Shown here: piece after piece, positions 47,081 through 56,679 of the stretch
How the letters are laid out: every line of letters begins with the position of its first letter
How positions within the stretch are numbered: the stretch's first letter is position 1
Assembly: GCF_045066735.1 (NCBI RefSeq)
Contig: NZ_JBISHH010000025.1
Location: 124,001-188,000, forward strand
Direction of reading: 5' to 3'
From: Algibacter sp045066735
GTDB lineage: Bacteria > Bacteroidota > Bacteroidia > Flavobacteriales > Flavobacteriaceae
DNA length: 64,000 nucleotides
Program-made: the position numbers and the translations under genes
The notes under the pieces: generated by a model
The model's database searches: none
What the model was told of the DNA's origin: nothing
Seen by the model: only the letters and a program-made list of their open reading frames with translations

Positions 47081-48592
47081 ATGAAAAAATCATTTTTATT
47101 ACTGAGTAAACTATTCGGTTTAATTTTAATTATATGCAGTTGCAATATATTGCAAGGTCAAGATAAACCTAATTTTATAGTTATTGTAGCTGATGATTTG
47201 GGGTATGCCGATTTAGGATTCACTGGATCAAAGGAAATTCAAACACCCAATATTGATAAATTAGCTAACAATGGTGTAACGTTTACAAATGGTTATGTAA
47301 CGCATCCTTATTGTGGGCCTTCTAGAGCAGGTTTAATTACAGGGCGCTATCAGGCTCGATTTGGATTAGAAATTAACTTAACTAATTCTCATTTCGATGC
47401 TTACAATGGCCTTCCTGTTTCAGAAAAAACATTTGCATCACGGTTAAAAAGTAGCGGTTATAAAACAGGTATGATTGGTAAATGGCATTTGGGCGCATCT
47501 TATCCTTTTCATCCTAATAATAGAGGTTTTGATTATTTTTATGGTTTTTTATCCGGTGGACATTCTTATTTTCCTAAAAATGTATCTACCACGTTTCCAT
47601 TATTCACTAAAGAAGGAAAACCGCATTACAGCGCAAACGAAGGCAGTTATTGGCCTTTAATGCGGAACAATAATTCGGCAGAATTTACCGAATACTTAAC
47701 AACCGCTTTAAGTAGAGACGCGGCAAAATTTGTAAAGGAAAGTAGAGATCCATTCTGTTTATATTTAGCCTATAATGCACCTCACGCACCATTAGAAGCA
47801 CCAAAGGAATTGATTGAGAAGTATGCACATATTAAGGATAAAGAAAGGCGGATTTATGCAGCCATGATTGATGCTATGGATCAAGGTATTGGTATGGTAG
47901 TGAAATCTTTAGAGGCATCAGGTAAATTAGATAATACAGTTATATTTTTTATCTCAGATAATGGAGGTATTGTCGATAAATCTAGACCTGAATCAGAACC
48001 TAGACGGTCTCATCATGATTGGGGGGATAATACACCTTTTAGAGGCGGAAAAGGGAGTATGTTAGAAGGTGGTAACCATGTTCCATTTTTGGTGCATTGG
48101 CCAAAAGGTTTAAAACCAAAACAAACGTATAAAATGCCTGTTTCATCTTTAGATATTGCGGCAACTATGGTAACATTGGCAAATGGAGATACTTCTGGAG
48201 AGGCTTTGGAAGGTGTTAATTTAATTCCATTTGTTAGGGGAGAAAAAAAAGGTGTACCTCATGAGGCGCTTTATTGGCGTATGGAAGATGGTAAAAATTG
48301 GGCTGTAAGAACACCAGAAGCGAAGTATCTTCTTATGAGAGGTGAAACTGGAGGAGGAAAAATGCTAGTCGATATGATTAAAGATCCATATGAAAGTAAA
48401 AATATAATTGAAGATAATCCGGAGCTCAGAGAGAAATTAGCAAAGTTGTGGAATGATTGGAATGCAAAAAATGAACCTAGTAAATATTTACAAGCAGGGA
48501 GCTATCAAAAAGCGCGATTAAAATTTTATGAAGATATGAGAAAGCAACTCGATGAAAAAACTAAAAATAAACAACCCTTAATTATTGAATAA
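47081..48592 (+). CDS. S1 family sulfatase, exported
   Basis: 503 residues with a signal region ending near ILQGQ (about residue 27) and a Cys at SCN that may be a lipidation site. The formylglycine motif is CGPSR (Cys78), metal-site motifs are VADDLGYADLGFTGS and ISDNGGIVDKS. Sequence FLSGGHSYFPKN and HHDWGDNTPFRGGKGSMLEGGNHVP are typical of arylsulfatase-A/N-acetylgalactosamine-sulfatase-like S1 enzymes. It ends with a basic helix. It is followed one base later by another sulfatase, so the two are probably translated together and remove sulfate from different positions. Confidence 0.9.
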   Translation: MKKSFLLLSKLFGLILIICSCNILQGQDKPNFIVIVADDLGYADLGFTGSKEIQTPNIDKLANNGVTFTNGYVTHPYCGPSRAGLITGRYQARFGLEINLTNSHFDAYNGLPVSEKTFASRLKSSGYKTGMIGKWHLGASYPFHPNNRGFDYFYGFLSGGHSYFPKNVSTTFPLFTKEGKPHYSANEGSYWPLMRNNNSAEFTEYLTTALSRDAAKFVKESRDPFCLYLAYNAPHAPLEAPKELIEKYAHIKDKERRIYAAMIDAMDQGIGMVVKSLEASGKLDNTVIFFISDNGGIVDKSRPESEPRRSHHDWGDNTPFRGGKGSMLEGGNHVPFLVHWPKGLKPKQTYKMPVSSLDIAATMVTLANGDTSGEALEGVNLIPFVRGEKKGVPHEALYWRMEDGKNWAVRTPEAKYLLMRGETGGGKMLVDMIKDPYESKNIIEDNPELREKLAKLWNDWNAKNEPSKYLQAGSYQKARLKFYEDMRKQLDEKTKNKQPLIIE

Positions 48593-48593
48593 G

Positions 48594-50210
48594 ATGAAAT
48601 ATATTGATAATAAAATATACCTTTTTATAAGTATCATTTTCCTGTCTCTTGGTATTAACGCACAAGATAAGCCTAATATCATATTGTTATATGCGGATGA
48701 TATTAGCGCGAGAGAACTCCCTATCTATGGATCTACAGTTTGGAGTGATTTAAAAGGGAAAGACACATCAGACCCGAAATATAGAGCGCAAACCCCTGTT
48801 TTAAATACATTAGCAAATGAAGGTGTATATGTAAAAACAGCTTGGGCAGCTACTATTTGCTCTCCAAGTAGAGCCATGATGATGACCGGACGATATGCTC
48901 ATCTCCATAAATGGTGGCACAATAGCGATAAAGGAAAAAGCCCTAACGGGAAAGGCAGTTGGAATTTGTTTGACAGCTCTCCATATACCATTGATGATGT
49001 TGCTAAAAAAGGAGGATACGCAACATATTGGGCAGGGAAAACCCAAATGAAGATTGAAGGGTTTAATTTCGATGAAGGTTGCTTTACGCCCGGAGAAGGC
49101 TCCTATAACACGGCTATTCCAACTACTGATTTTAGATTGGAAACCAGAAAAGAAACAGGTAAAAAAGTGATTTACAATGCAGATACAAACAAAGCTTTAA
49201 ATGCAAAGTCTTATGTGCAATCGGGTTGGTATTGGAAACCTCATGTTCAGTTGATGAATGACCCTGGCAACTCCGAAAAATATGAGTGGTGGCCAAATAC
49301 AAAAAAATCTAAAAAAGAATTTGGTTTAAACACCTTTGGTCCAGATGTAGAGTTAGAATTTATTTTCGACTTTATGGAGAGAAAGCAAAAAGAAGATAAA
49401 CCATTTTTTATTTATCATACCAGTCATTTGGGACACGATGCTTTCGATTTTTTAAATCCAGATTCTCATAACAAATGGCCTGGGACTCCAAAAATTAGTT
49501 GGAACGGTTCCAAATATACAAGAACAACACCAAATGTAACAGGAGATAAAGGTAAATACGATACACATGGAACGATAACGGAATCGGGTATTTATAATCA
49601 TGTTAATTATTTAGATTATCAAATTTGGCTTTACATGAATAAGTTAAAAGAACTAGGTGTTGAAAACAATACTATTTTTATTTTTTGTGCCGATAATGGA
49701 ACAAGCGGTTATGGAAAATCTAGTCCTGTTTCACAAAAAGGGACACATGTACCACTTATAATATACGCGCCAGGTTTAAATTTAACTAAAAAAGGTATGC
49801 AAGATGTTTTGGTAAATATGTCGGATATGCTTCCTACTATAGCCGATTTGGGAGGTGTAGAAATCCCAGATTCTTATGAGGTTAATGGAAAAAGTTTAAT
49901 GCCTTTTTTAACAACCAATAAACCAAAGCACAGAGAATGGATTTATGCTTATCATAAAGATAATCAAATTGTTCGTGGGGATTTAGTATTGAAAGATGGC
50001 AAAAATATCTGGTGGGATGTTAGCGGAAATCCATCCGATTTGATTTCGTTTCCAAAAATTACAGATTGGAGTAAAGTTTCAGAAGCGCATAGAAAAGAAC
50101 GTGATGAGTTGAAAAAAATTATTCCAAATTTTGATCTTCATGCCACGGAACATGATGCTCCTAAGGGAGGTTCGAAAGCCCCAGAGTCATTAAAGTTAAA
50201 AGCACATTAA
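48594..50210 (+). CDS. S1 family sulfatase, exported
   Basis: 538 residues from the ATG at 48594, one base after the previous stop. A TTG 9 bases upstream is in frame but would overlap the preceding gene, so the ATG is preferred. Signal peptide ends NAQ (about residue 24). The formylglycine motif is CSPSR (Cys89). Metal-site motifs are LYADDISARELP and FCADNGTSGYGKS. An insertion at about 175-260 (WWPNTKKSKKEFGL) is larger than in the neighbouring sulfatase. The C-terminal 40 residues are lysine-rich and end KLKAH. It is the last gene of the operon and is followed by a strong terminator. Confidence 0.9.
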   Translation: MKYIDNKIYLFISIIFLSLGINAQDKPNIILLYADDISARELPIYGSTVWSDLKGKDTSDPKYRAQTPVLNTLANEGVYVKTAWAATICSPSRAMMMTGRYAHLHKWWHNSDKGKSPNGKGSWNLFDSSPYTIDDVAKKGGYATYWAGKTQMKIEGFNFDEGCFTPGEGSYNTAIPTTDFRLETRKETGKKVIYNADTNKALNAKSYVQSGWYWKPHVQLMNDPGNSEKYEWWPNTKKSKKEFGLNTFGPDVELEFIFDFMERKQKEDKPFFIYHTSHLGHDAFDFLNPDSHNKWPGTPKISWNGSKYTRTTPNVTGDKGKYDTHGTITESGIYNHVNYLDYQIWLYMNKLKELGVENNTIFIFCADNGTSGYGKSSPVSQKGTHVPLIIYAPGLNLTKKGMQDVLVNMSDMLPTIADLGGVEIPDSYEVNGKSLMPFLTTNKPKHREWIYAYHKDNQIVRGDLVLKDGKNIWWDVSGNPSDLISFPKITDWSKVSEAHRKERDELKKIIPNFDLHATEHDAPKGGSKAPESLKLKAH

Positions 50211-50234
50211 TTATATTTAGTTTTATTTAATTTC

Positions 50235-50268
50235 AAAAAGCAGTCTTTTTTAAAGATTGCTTTTTTTT
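50235..50268 (+). terminator. Rho-independent terminator after the sulfatase operon
   Basis: A 14-bp stem (AAAAAGCAGTCTTT at 50235-50248 with AAAGATTGCTTTTT at 50252-50265, one G-U pair) with a three-base loop is followed by T residues. It starts about 25 bases after the last sulfatase stop. Confidence 0.88.
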
Positions 50269-50452
50269 ATACAAATTCGGTTTTGTAGTTTTTTCAATCT
50301 GCATATTTTTTATTAAAAACAAACGGGTGAGAATAGACAAGTTTAACAGAAGTAATAGTAAATCATATGTAATTTAGAACAACCCATTTGTATTGTTGTT
50401 TTGAGGATTTAATGCGGATATTTATATTCAAACTAAACAAAACTAGACTGTT

Positions 50453-52372
50453 ATGACTAAAAAAAGCACACAACTATTTTTTATTTGTTATTGCCTTTTT
50501 GCATTTACCACAAATTTGCGAGCTCAAAGTAATATTAATTATGGACCAGATTATATTGTTTTTGATGCGGAAGAAACCATTACGCCTTTAGGAAACCTAT
50601 GGACCATTAGAGAGCCAAGTAGCAGTAGTTATTTAGAGTATTTATTCTATCCAGGAAATTCGCCAGCCCCAATAAACGATACCTATTTAGAGTACAGCGG
50701 ACCTTGGCAAGGAGCAGGGAGTGAATTAGAGTATAAGTTTACTTGTCCTAAAACAGGTACTTATCAAGTCGCGATGCGCCTCCATACACCTCTAAGAGAA
50801 TCTAACAACCTCAATAAAGGGAAATGGTTAACGCCTCCTGGAGAAACCGAGCCTGTTTGGTGGGAAAAGGGAGATTTAAGAAATGACTTCTTCATTAAAA
50901 TGGAAGGCAGTTTTACAAGTGGATCTAGTAAACACACAGAAACAGATTTAAGAACATTTCATAAGTTTTTCGGTAGAGGAGCAAATAAATGGGGAACCTG
51001 TATTAACTTGGAACATAAAGGGAATAACGGTGTGTTCTATAATTTAACAGCAGGCGAGGAGTATACTTTTTATTTAAAAGGACGATCTGCTACCGCTATT
51101 GTGGATTATATCGCTTTTTATGATACATCGTACCTTGCACATAGTATTAACAATCAAGGTCCAGATTTGGCATTGCAATTACCTGAAGAAATTCGACCTT
51201 ATGCTTTACCAACGGGGATAACATTAAATCCAAGTACTTCCGACGTTAGAGTTGGAACATCGTTTCAATTAGAAACAATTATGGTGCCTGCTAATGGAAA
51301 TCCAAATACAATATGGAGTTCATCTAACAATGCTGTAGCTTCTGTAAATCAAAATGGTGTTGTAACAGCGCAGGGCTCTGTAGGTGAAAAAGCTACTGTA
51401 ACGGCTATGAGTATTATGGATAATGCTTTAATAGCTACAAGCGAAATTACGCTAATTTCATTTTTTAATATACCCGTTAGTTCAATATCTATATCTCCAA
51501 ACCAAGTTAATATTATTGAAAACGATTCTTATACGTTAAGTACGAGTATTTTACCTGAGGATGCCGATAATAAGAACATGATATGGTCTAGTGGTAATGA
51601 AGCGATAGCCACTGTAGATCAAAATGGTATTGTAACAGGATTAAAAAAAGGAACAGTGAAAATTAGAGCTACTTCTATTGAAAACAGTGCAATATTTGAT
51701 GAAGCAGAGGTTAATGTAGCTCAACTTATACCTCAAGTTGCCAAGATTACAAAAATCAATGATATGACTGTGGATGCATTTAAAACACTTCGGAATAATC
51801 AAATCGAAATAGGGGAAGCATTAACCTTAGAAATAGCACATTCAAACATTACAGAGTTTAATAATTCAGGATTTGGAAGACTTGTTGTTAGATATGCAAT
51901 AAATAATGGCGGTACTGCTGTTGGGCCAAATCTTAACATAGAGAATATTGCTGTTGGAGGAGAAGAAGTGACGCAAACAATAACTTATACCGTTGCAGAT
52001 CCTGGAACAGTAAATAATCCAGAACCTGCTGTTTTACAAATTTTTGCAGCACAGAATTTTGCAGGTATTAATAGTTTGTATTCAGGGTTTGAATTAGTGC
52101 CTGCTGGAACGCTATCAATTAAAGACGAAATTCTTGATGATAGAATTACTTTATTTCCTAATCCAGCAAAGGATTTTGTAATTGTTGATAAAGACAGTTC
52201 TATATCATCATTAAAAGTTAATTTGTATAGTATAAACGGGGTCTTAATTCAAACCCATGTTATCAATTCTACAATCTATAAAATCCAAACAAATCAATTA
52301 AGATCTGGACTTTATATTTTACAGTTTAAAAGTGAAAAAGCAATAACCATAAAAAAACTGATTATAAAATAG
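50453..52372 (+). CDS. T9SS-exported multidomain carbohydrate-binding protein (CBM-like, two BIG2, sorting domain)
   Basis: 639 residues with a signal peptide ending LRAQ (about residue 25). Residues 30-230 form a CBM-like beta-sandwich (LEYKFTCPKTGTYQVAMRL, TFYLKGRSATAIVDYIAFYD). Two bacterial Ig-like group 2 domains follow (about 253-336 and 342-423), each with the TIWSSSN-A-ASV-QNGVVTA-type core. A further beta domain covers 428-550. The last roughly 75 residues (LFPNPAKDFVIVD to ITIKKLIIK) are a type A type-IX sorting domain. No catalytic module is seen, so this is most likely a cell-surface glycan-binding protein, perhaps filling the surface-capture role in this window, which has no SusD. 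It has its own terminators on both sides. Confidence 0.82.
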   Translation: MTKKSTQLFFICYCLFAFTTNLRAQSNINYGPDYIVFDAEETITPLGNLWTIREPSSSSYLEYLFYPGNSPAPINDTYLEYSGPWQGAGSELEYKFTCPKTGTYQVAMRLHTPLRESNNLNKGKWLTPPGETEPVWWEKGDLRNDFFIKMEGSFTSGSSKHTETDLRTFHKFFGRGANKWGTCINLEHKGNNGVFYNLTAGEEYTFYLKGRSATAIVDYIAFYDTSYLAHSINNQGPDLALQLPEEIRPYALPTGITLNPSTSDVRVGTSFQLETIMVPANGNPNTIWSSSNNAVASVNQNGVVTAQGSVGEKATVTAMSIMDNALIATSEITLISFFNIPVSSISISPNQVNIIENDSYTLSTSILPEDADNKNMIWSSGNEAIATVDQNGIVTGLKKGTVKIRATSIENSAIFDEAEVNVAQLIPQVAKITKINDMTVDAFKTLRNNQIEIGEALTLEIAHSNITEFNNSGFGRLVVRYAINNGGTAVGPNLNIENIAVGGEEVTQTITYTVADPGTVNNPEPAVLQIFAAQNFAGINSLYSGFELVPAGTLSIKDEILDDRITLFPNPAKDFVIVDKDSSISSLKVNLYSINGVLIQTHVINSTIYKIQTNQLRSGLYILQFKSEKAITIKKLIIK

Positions 52373-52400
52373 CATTTAATATTTAATGCTTCGTAACTTA

Positions 52401-52440
52401 AAAAAAAATGACCTATTTTTATTAGCAGGTCATTTTTTTT
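52401..52440. terminator. Bidirectional terminator between convergent genes
   Basis: AAAAAAAATGACCT at 52401-52414 pairs perfectly with AGGTCATTTTTTTT at 52427-52440 around a 12-base loop. A-runs and T-runs on the two sides allow it to serve both the T9SS protein gene and the minus-strand esterase operon. Confidence 0.9.
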
Positions 52441-52450
52441 ATAAAATATT

Positions 52451-53251
52451 TTAAATGAATTGATTGAAAAATAAAAGCGTGTCTTTTACGTGTTCTTCCC
52501 AATAGTTCCACTCGTGCTTTCCCTTAAATTCTTGATAGGTATGTGGTATGTTTGAATCTATTAATTGTTTGTTTAAGCATCTATTAAAATCAATTAAAAG
52601 ATCATCTTTTCCACAGTCAAATCGAAAAGGAGGTAACTGGTTTTTGTTTTCAAGCATGGTTTTATAAACGGAAGTTTCGGTATGTTCATTTTTAACATAA
52701 AGCGCTTCATCTTCTTCAACAAATAAATGCATTTGTGTGATATTGGTTATAGAAGAATGTCCAGAAATGGCTTTATATTTTTCTGAATATTTTGCTCCTA
52801 ATCGCAATGCTCCATAGCCACCCATGGATAACCCAGAGATGAATAAATCGGATTTTTCACTGGTACATTCAATATTTTCAATAACGGCATTATTTACATC
52901 TTCTACTATCCATTTTTCAAAGTTTTTTTGATTATGTGGTAAATAGGCAGAGCCATCACCCCATAAACCGTCTGATGGCATGGCAATAACCATAGGTTTT
53001 ATAAGCCCTGTTTCCATCATTTTTAAAGCCGTAAAATGCACGCCAGCCTTGTGTGCCCAAATCCAAGCACTTCCGTAAACGCCATGTAATAAGGTTACAA
53101 TAGGAAGGTTTTTAAGATTTTTCATTGGAGGCACATACAGACAAATATCGCCTCGCCCTTTTAAATTTGGGGTTTTTACTGTAATAAACCGAAGATTATT
53201 ACTTTCAAAATCTGGATTTGATAGTTCTGTAGTTCTAAATTTCGACGCCAT
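52451..53251 (-). CDS. Esterase D/tributyrin-esterase family alpha/beta hydrolase, cytoplasmic
   Basis: 266 residues with no signal peptide. The serine hydrolase motif is GLSMGG (Ser142). The likely acid is Asp216 or Asp217 in FDCGKDD and the likely histidine is His246 in KGKHEW. Family members hydrolyse short acyl esters, and the superfamily includes S-formylglutathione hydrolases. It is the last gene of the P450 operon, 9 bp after GH2. Because the P450 reaction would release formaldehyde, a formyl-ester hydrolase is one attractive role; removal of an acetyl or other ester from the sugar is another. Neither can be decided from sequence. Confidence 0.85.
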   Translation of the reverse strand: MASKFRTTELSNPDFESNNLRFITVKTPNLKGRGDICLYVPPMKNLKNLPIVTLLHGVYGSAWIWAHKAGVHFTALKMMETGLIKPMVIAMPSDGLWGDGSAYLPHNQKNFEKWIVEDVNNAVIENIECTSEKSDLFISGLSMGGYGALRLGAKYSEKYKAISGHSSITNITQMHLFVEEDEALYVKNEHTETSVYKTMLENKNQLPPFRFDCGKDDLLIDFNRCLNKQLIDSNIPHTYQEFKGKHEWNYWEEHVKDTLLFFNQFI

Positions 53252-53260
53252 ATTTGGTGT

Positions 53261-55762
53261 TTATTTTACTGTAAGTGTATGGTTTGTTTTCTTAAAATTA
53301 CCTGATGTTGTTGTAATATCAACGTTCCCTTTTTTATTTGATTGTACAAAAATAACAGCCTGACCATTAAAGAATTTGCGTTCTGGTTTCGATAAGTTTT
53401 GCAAGTTAGTTGGGTCTCCGTTTCCTGAGGCTAAAAAGCTAGCGGAACCTTGGACATCAATTTTCATGTTTTCATTGTAATGTGGGCATAAATTACCGTT
53501 ATTATCAACCACAGAAATAACATAAACACCAACTTCTCCTTCGTTAATTGTTTTAATTTCTGGTTCTATGGTAATATGATGAGGTTCACCTGCTGTAACT
53601 CTTGTCATTTCTGCGACTTGTTTCCCTTTTTTGTTATAGGCTACCACTTTTACTTCACCTGGTTCGTATACCACGTCATCCCAAACAATAGCATAGGCTT
53701 TGGTTAAATTCCAACTTCCTCCTCCGGAGGCCTCAACATTAATATTTGTGTTTTCGAAATCTAAGGTACTTAAAGGTTTTTTCGTTTGTACGCCGTAGCT
53801 TTTTCCGTTTACGAATAATTCAGCTTTCTCATAAGAGGTATAGCAAACCACTGGAAATGATTTTACGTTTAAATCTGGCCATGTCCAATGTGGAAAAAAA
53901 TGAAGTACTTCTTCGTCTTTTTTCCATTGGGTTTGATATAAATAATATTTGTCTTTTTCTAACCCAACAAAATCAACAGGCGCAAAATAGGAACTTCTAG
54001 ATTTGGCCTCGTGATAAGGAGATGGCTCACCTAAATAATCATAACCTGTCCAAACAAACTCACCGTAAACCGATGTGTTTTTTTCTTGAGAAGCGAATTC
54101 TTTTACCGCAGGATATCCCCAAGGCACTTGAGTAGATTCATAATTACCAGGATGTCCATCAGGAAATACAAATGTATTTAGCGATGCACCCCTTTTGTTA
54201 TGAAGTGTATCAAAAACTACAGGGAACTTGTAGCTGTTACGAACACTTACGGTACCTCCTGTTTCACTAGCATAGAATTTTAAATTAGGATGTTTTTTAC
54301 GAATTGCTCCGTAAATACCCGGTTTGTAATTAAATCCTGCAACATCTACAGTGTAAGCCATTCCGCTTTTTAAAGCATTATTGGCAGAATTAAAACCGGC
54401 CGTAGTAGCTCGTGTTGTATCTAGTGATTTTACAATTTTATTTAAATAATCTGTGATATTGTTCGGGTCTAGTTTGTACTGCTCCATAATTTCGTTACCA
54501 ATACTCCACATAATAACGCTTGGGTGGTTACGGTCTCTAACAATCATGTCTGTTAAATCTGTTTTTGCCCATTCATCAAAATGAATTGAGTAACCATTGA
54601 TTACTTTTCCTATTTGCCATTCATCAAAAGCTTCATCGATGGCTAATAACCCCAACTCGTCACAAACATCTAAAGCTTCAGGAGCAGGTGGGTTATGAGA
54701 AAAACGAATGGCATTTACTCCCATAGCTTTCATCTTTTTCATCTGTCTCACAAATAGTTCTCTATGAAAAGCTGCCCCAGTTGGTCCTAAATCGTGATGC
54801 ATGTTGACACCTTGGAATCGCGTTTTTTTATCATTTAAGTAAAACCCGTCTACTTCAAAACGAATGGTTCGAATTCCAAAAGTAGTTTCGTAAGTATCTA
54901 TCATTGTCGAACCTTCTAAAACTGTTGTTTTTAAGGTGTATAAATTTGGGTTTTCCAAACTCCATAAATTAGGTTTAGAAATTTCGAATTCCTCTTTTAC
55001 CGTTTTATTGTTTTTAATTACAACCGCTGATTTTTTAGTTGCTACTATTTTACCCTCTAAATTAAAAATTTCATTTTTGATTATAAAATCGCCACTTCCA
55101 ACAAGTTCTAAATTAAGATTTACAATGGCTTTCTTTTTTGAAACCGACGGTGTTGTTACAAAGGTACCCCAAGTTTTAACATGGGTTTTATTTGTTTTAA
55201 TTACAGATACTTTTCTGTATAAACCGGCTCCAGGGTACCAACGGGATTGTCTATTAAAATTTTCTAATCGAACTGCTATAGTATTGTCTCCTGCTTTTAA
55301 AAATTTTGTAATATCAAAATGAAAGGAAATATACCCAAAAGGACGTTCGCCAGCGTACTGACCATTTACATACACTTTGGCATTGCTCATGGCTCCATCA
55401 AAAAGTAGTTGTGTTTTTTGTTCTAAATTTTTTGATGATACAGAATAATTTGTTCTATACCAACCGATTCCTGTATAAGGTAAAGCTCCAGATCTACCCA
55501 TACGCAGTCTAGGTTTAGATTCACCATCTTGTATTACCATGGTTAATTGTACATCGTTTGCAAAGTCGAAATCACCCTTTGCGGCCCAATCATGAGGTAC
55601 AGTAACATTATCCCATTTGGAATCATTGAAATCTTCTTGAAAAGCCGCGCCGTAATCGTAATTGGAAAATTTCCAATCCTTTAAGAGTTCAACTGTTCGG
55701 GTTTGAGCCTTTAGAAGGTTAATTGTGCAAATTAATATTATAATTGATAGGTATTGTTTCAT
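53261..55762 (-). CDS. GH2 beta-galactosidase family, exported
   Basis: 833 residues with a signal peptide ending LLKAQ (about residue 20). GH2 domains in order: jelly roll (25-190), Ig-like (195-300), TIM barrel (305-600), DUF4982-like and Ig-like C-terminal domains. The acid/base is Glu424 (MWSIGNEI) and the predicted nucleophile is Glu500 (FYASETGG). A loop in the first domain (TMVIQDGESKPRLRMGRSGALP) is longer than in the other GH2 enzymes. Placement in the P450 operon suggests it may release the methylated galactose itself, as a 6-O-methyl-D-galactosidase (inference); the long loop could bear on this. Confidence 0.9.
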   Translation of the reverse strand: MKQYLSIIILICTINLLKAQTRTVELLKDWKFSNYDYGAAFQEDFNDSKWDNVTVPHDWAAKGDFDFANDVQLTMVIQDGESKPRLRMGRSGALPYTGIGWYRTNYSVSSKNLEQKTQLLFDGAMSNAKVYVNGQYAGERPFGYISFHFDITKFLKAGDNTIAVRLENFNRQSRWYPGAGLYRKVSVIKTNKTHVKTWGTFVTTPSVSKKKAIVNLNLELVGSGDFIIKNEIFNLEGKIVATKKSAVVIKNNKTVKEEFEISKPNLWSLENPNLYTLKTTVLEGSTMIDTYETTFGIRTIRFEVDGFYLNDKKTRFQGVNMHHDLGPTGAAFHRELFVRQMKKMKAMGVNAIRFSHNPPAPEALDVCDELGLLAIDEAFDEWQIGKVINGYSIHFDEWAKTDLTDMIVRDRNHPSVIMWSIGNEIMEQYKLDPNNITDYLNKIVKSLDTTRATTAGFNSANNALKSGMAYTVDVAGFNYKPGIYGAIRKKHPNLKFYASETGGTVSVRNSYKFPVVFDTLHNKRGASLNTFVFPDGHPGNYESTQVPWGYPAVKEFASQEKNTSVYGEFVWTGYDYLGEPSPYHEAKSRSSYFAPVDFVGLEKDKYYLYQTQWKKDEEVLHFFPHWTWPDLNVKSFPVVCYTSYEKAELFVNGKSYGVQTKKPLSTLDFENTNINVEASGGGSWNLTKAYAIVWDDVVYEPGEVKVVAYNKKGKQVAEMTRVTAGEPHHITIEPEIKTINEGEVGVYVISVVDNNGNLCPHYNENMKIDVQGSASFLASGNGDPTNLQNLSKPERKFFNGQAVIFVQSNKKGNVDITTTSGNFKKTNHTLTVK

Positions 55763-55794
55763 GTATTTTAAATGTTTTTTTAACCTTTATTGGT

Positions 55795-56661
55795 TTATTC
55801 TGCTTTGTTAATCAACTTATAGGTTCTTATATAATCTATTAGAGCAGTTCGGTCTTCTTTGTTGGCACTCGCAACTTTACCACCATTTTCTGGAATCGGA
55901 TTCCAATCGTAACTTTCAATAGAAAAGTGTATAAATAGTTGTTGGTCAAAATCTACAGGAGGTTTTATGGTATAAACATTTTTTCCATCAAGGTAAAATA
56001 AAAGTTCGGTCGGGCTTTTCCACCAACATCCATAGGTATAAAATTGCTCTGAATTTTTAATCTCTGGAAGCATCATATCTTGACTTCTTGTGGCTTCGTT
56101 ACATTCGGTTTTTCTGAAAATGGTATTGGAATGCATGATTTTGTCCCAGACCTTTCCCCAATCCTCAGTTAAAGGTGATACGCTTCCAACAGATTCTGTA
56201 ATATCTATTTCGTGTTTTTTACCACAATTATTTCTAGACATTAACCAAAAGCCACCGCCCATTTCGGTTTTACTCATTTTGAATTTAGACTCAAAATAAT
56301 GTCCGTATGAAATAGGTTGAACCGCTCTAATAATACCACCGTAATAGTTGTAAATAGATGGTGTTTTATACTTTAAGCTAGTGAAGGTTTTTTCTAATTT
56401 TCCGACTTCTATTTCCATAAAACCTTTGTTGACTTTTATAGAACTTTCTTTGAAAAGGGCAGGAGGTCTTCCAATCCATCCGAAGTCTGGATGCTTTTCA
56501 GGATCGCCTATCCATTTTTTATTATCTAATTTTTTTCCATTAAACTCATCGGAAAGATTGTCTATTTTTACCCGTCTTTTTCCTTCGGGAGCATCTATTT
56601 GTGCTAATAAAGTACTATTATAAAAGAGGCAAGAAAATATTATAAAATAGAGGTTTTTCAT
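55795..56661 (-). CDS. GH16 endo-galactanase (porphyranase/agarase-like), exported
   Basis: 288 residues with a signal peptide ending LLAQ (about residue 21). The GH16 signature is HEIDITE: Glu151 nucleophile, Asp153, Glu156 acid/base. Other landmarks are SDEFNGKKLDNKKW, FGWIGRPPALFKES and the closing YIRTYKL strand. It is a close relative of the 6433-7320 GH16, sharing NW-P-PE-GG and the order of loops, but has ITE for IQE in the catalytic strand. Its place in the P450 operon suggests it produces oligosaccharides that carry the 6-O-methyl group. No accessory domain is present. Confidence 0.88.
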   Translation of the reverse strand: MKNLYFIIFSCLFYNSTLLAQIDAPEGKRRVKIDNLSDEFNGKKLDNKKWIGDPEKHPDFGWIGRPPALFKESSIKVNKGFMEIEVGKLEKTFTSLKYKTPSIYNYYGGIIRAVQPISYGHYFESKFKMSKTEMGGGFWLMSRNNCGKKHEIDITESVGSVSPLTEDWGKVWDKIMHSNTIFRKTECNEATRSQDMMLPEIKNSEQFYTYGCWWKSPTELLFYLDGKNVYTIKPPVDFDQQLFIHFSIESYDWNPIPENGGKVASANKEDRTALIDYIRTYKLINKAE

Positions 56662-56679
56662 TATTAATAAAGTTCTTAG

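Noticed and set aside
48585..48593. In-frame TTG start for the second tandem sulfatase
   Set aside because: It lies inside the preceding gene; the ATG at 48594 directly after that stop gives a normal signal peptide and is preferred.
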